Part shown: positions 63,052 through 64,000 of the stretch, piece by piece
Position numbering within the stretch: position 1 is the first letter of the stretch
Layout of the letters: the number at the start of each line of letters is the position of its first letter
NCBI RefSeq assembly: GCF_900177745.1
Contig: NZ_FXAR01000003.1
Span: forward strand, 62,001-126,000
Length of the DNA: 64,000 nucleotides
Origin: Corynebacterium pollutisoli
GTDB taxonomy: Bacteria; Actinomycetota; Actinomycetes; Mycobacteriales; Mycobacteriaceae
Direction of reading: 5' to 3'
Notes under the pieces: generated by a model
Seen by the model: only the letters and a program-made list of their open reading frames with translations
Databases searched by the model: none
Told to the model about the DNA's origin: nothing
Made by a program: the position numbers and the translations under genes

Positions 63052-64000
63052 ATGGATCTCCTCGTCTACTCCACCGTGCCGGACCCGGTCGACCTGCCGG
63101 GCCCGGTGGAGGTGTTCACCCACCCCCGGGACCGGGCGGTGTTCGTGGAGGACGCCCTGCGCGACCTGGCCGAGGCCGGGCTGCGGGTCACCGGGCCCGA
63201 CGTCACGCAGGTCCACCCCCTGGCCCGCCACATCTCGCGCTCCCAGGTGATCTACCGCCTCCAACGCGACGACAGCTACACCGCCCGCCAGCTCATCGAG
63301 TTCGCCGACTGGGGGCGGTGCTGCGTGTTCCGGGTGGGCAACGGCCCCTTCCGCAACCTCGACGGGGAGAACCTGGCCGCGCCGGGCAAGGGGGTCAAGG
63401 TGCCCGTCCACGTCGACGCCTACCGGCGGCGGCAGAAGAACCTGCGCACCCTGCGTCAGGCCGGGCTGGAACTCGACGAACAGATCCCGGTCATTCCGGC
63501 GGAGGAGGAGGTGCGGCTGCGCGACCATGCGCAGGTGGTCTACCGGCTCGGTGCCCTGGCGCTGGTGGTCGACGCGGCCCGCCACGTGCGGGAGGGAAGT
63601 CTGCCGCAGGCCGATGACCTGGTCGCCGCGCAGGAGCTCGTCGCCTCCTCGTTGACTGCGCGGGAGCGGGGCTTTCTGGCGGACGTGGGGGCGGCGCGGG
63701 CGGCGGCCTTCGACGACGGCGGGCGGGTGGAGTTCCCCGCCGGCCTGCGCGCCGAGGCGGAACTCTTCGCCCGGTCGGCCTGGGCGGTGGAGGCGCTGGC
63801 GTGGGCGGCGCAGCTCGTCGACCTGCCGCCCCAGCGGATCCGCGCGTGGGACTTCGACGCGCGGGCGTGGGAGGCGCCGACGCCGGAGACGAGGGAGGGC
63901 GAGACCACCGTGACGCTCCTCGCCCGCTCGGCGGGCCTGCGGGGCGTGACCCAGTTGCTGGAGGCGTTCGATCTGGTGCACATCCTCCATCACGGGGTCG
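63052..64000 (+). CDS. DUF4272-like protein, N-terminal part (runs off the window)
   Basis: The frame from ATG 63052 is open to the end of the window (316 codons seen, no stop). The start LLVYSTVPDPVDLPGPVEVF and the middle RLGALALVVDAARHV, then SAWAVEALAWAAQLVDLPP, fit the DUF4272 pattern of cytoplasmic proteins of unknown function. It has no signal peptide or membrane segment. It diverges from putA. The exact end and family boundary cannot be judged. Confidence 0.75.
   Translation, partial: MDLLVYSTVPDPVDLPGPVEVFTHPRDRAVFVEDALRDLAEAGLRVTGPDVTQVHPLARHISRSQVIYRLQRDDSYTARQLIEFADWGRCCVFRVGNGPFRNLDGENLAAPGKGVKVPVHVDAYRRRQKNLRTLRQAGLELDEQIPVIPAEEEVRLRDHAQVVYRLGALALVVDAARHVREGSLPQADDLVAAQELVASSLTARERGFLADVGAARAAAFDDGGRVEFPAGLRAEAELFARSAWAVEALAWAAQLVDLPPQRIRAWDFDARAWEAPTPETREGETTVTLLARSAGLRGVTQLLEAFDLVHILHHGV

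Overview
The window is a high-GC (about two thirds G+C by eye), mycolic-acid-producing actinobacterium, almost certainly a Corynebacterium. The evidence is a FadD32-Pks13-AccD4 mycolate condensation cluster, an MmpL3 trehalose monomycolate exporter, MtrP/TmaT/AftD-type cell-envelope genes, a fpr2-cysIXHDNYZ sulfate assimilation operon with McbR-type operators, GTP-dependent PEP carboxykinase, and many leaderless genes whose start codon lies 6-8 nt after a TANNNT -10 box. I did not assign a species.

Layout. 1-9.1 kb: 3' end of a cutinase-like gene, then fadD32, pks13, accD4 and a 29-codon gene, all rightward. 9.2-14.4 kb: a leftward operon trmB, NYN protein, mmpL3, flippase-like membrane protein, DUF3054 protein. 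14.5-15.9 kb: two overlapping genes of unknown role. 16-17.9 kb: pck with a strong terminator. 17.96-19.92 kb: one lower-GC AlbA_2-type ATP-binding gene bracketed by perfect 17-bp direct repeats, so a one-gene islet. 19.9-30.3 kb: envelope glycolipid locus (mtrP, GT4 glycosyltransferase, polytopic protein, DUF3068 protein, tmaT, aftD, DUF2613, universal stress protein, GH3 lipoprotein), packed with short divergent promoters and two convergent 3' overlaps. 30.4-36.9 kb: VanW protein, DUF2200, tRNA-Gly(CCC), dcd, ugd, YibE/F protein, luciferase-like oxidoreductase. 36.8-42.8 kb: alaT, DUF1707 protein, CPBP protease, a large Fe-S oxidoreductase with a repetitive Pro/Ala tail, and a 27-aa membrane peptide. 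43.1-52.5 kb: sulfate assimilation (fpr2 divergent from cysIXHDNYZ) and, facing it, cobA with a small degenerate Fpr paralogue behind a perfect McbR-type box. 52.6-59.4 kb: AbgT transporter with M20 amidohydrolase, an AbiEi/DUF559-like protein, a nucleosidase, a very short FAD protein, an AI-2E family protein. 59.4-64 kb: putA and the start of a DUF4272-like gene.

How the genes work together. FadD32 activates the meromycolate chain, AccD4 (with subunits elsewhere) supplies the carboxylated alpha-chain, Pks13 condenses them and releases the product onto trehalose, MmpL3 exports it, and MtrP and TmaT belong to the same export route; AftD and the DUF3068 family act on arabinan and lipoarabinomannan. 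Sulfate is activated by CysDN, reduced by CysH and CysI using electrons from Fpr2 (probably via CysX), while CobA and CysY provide siroheme for CysI.

The most unusual signal is not a gene. A 13-bp word, GGCGTCGANAAGC, occurs 23 times on both strands (34 times as the 10-bp core) in intergenic DNA and in several reading frames. I know of no described element with this sequence.
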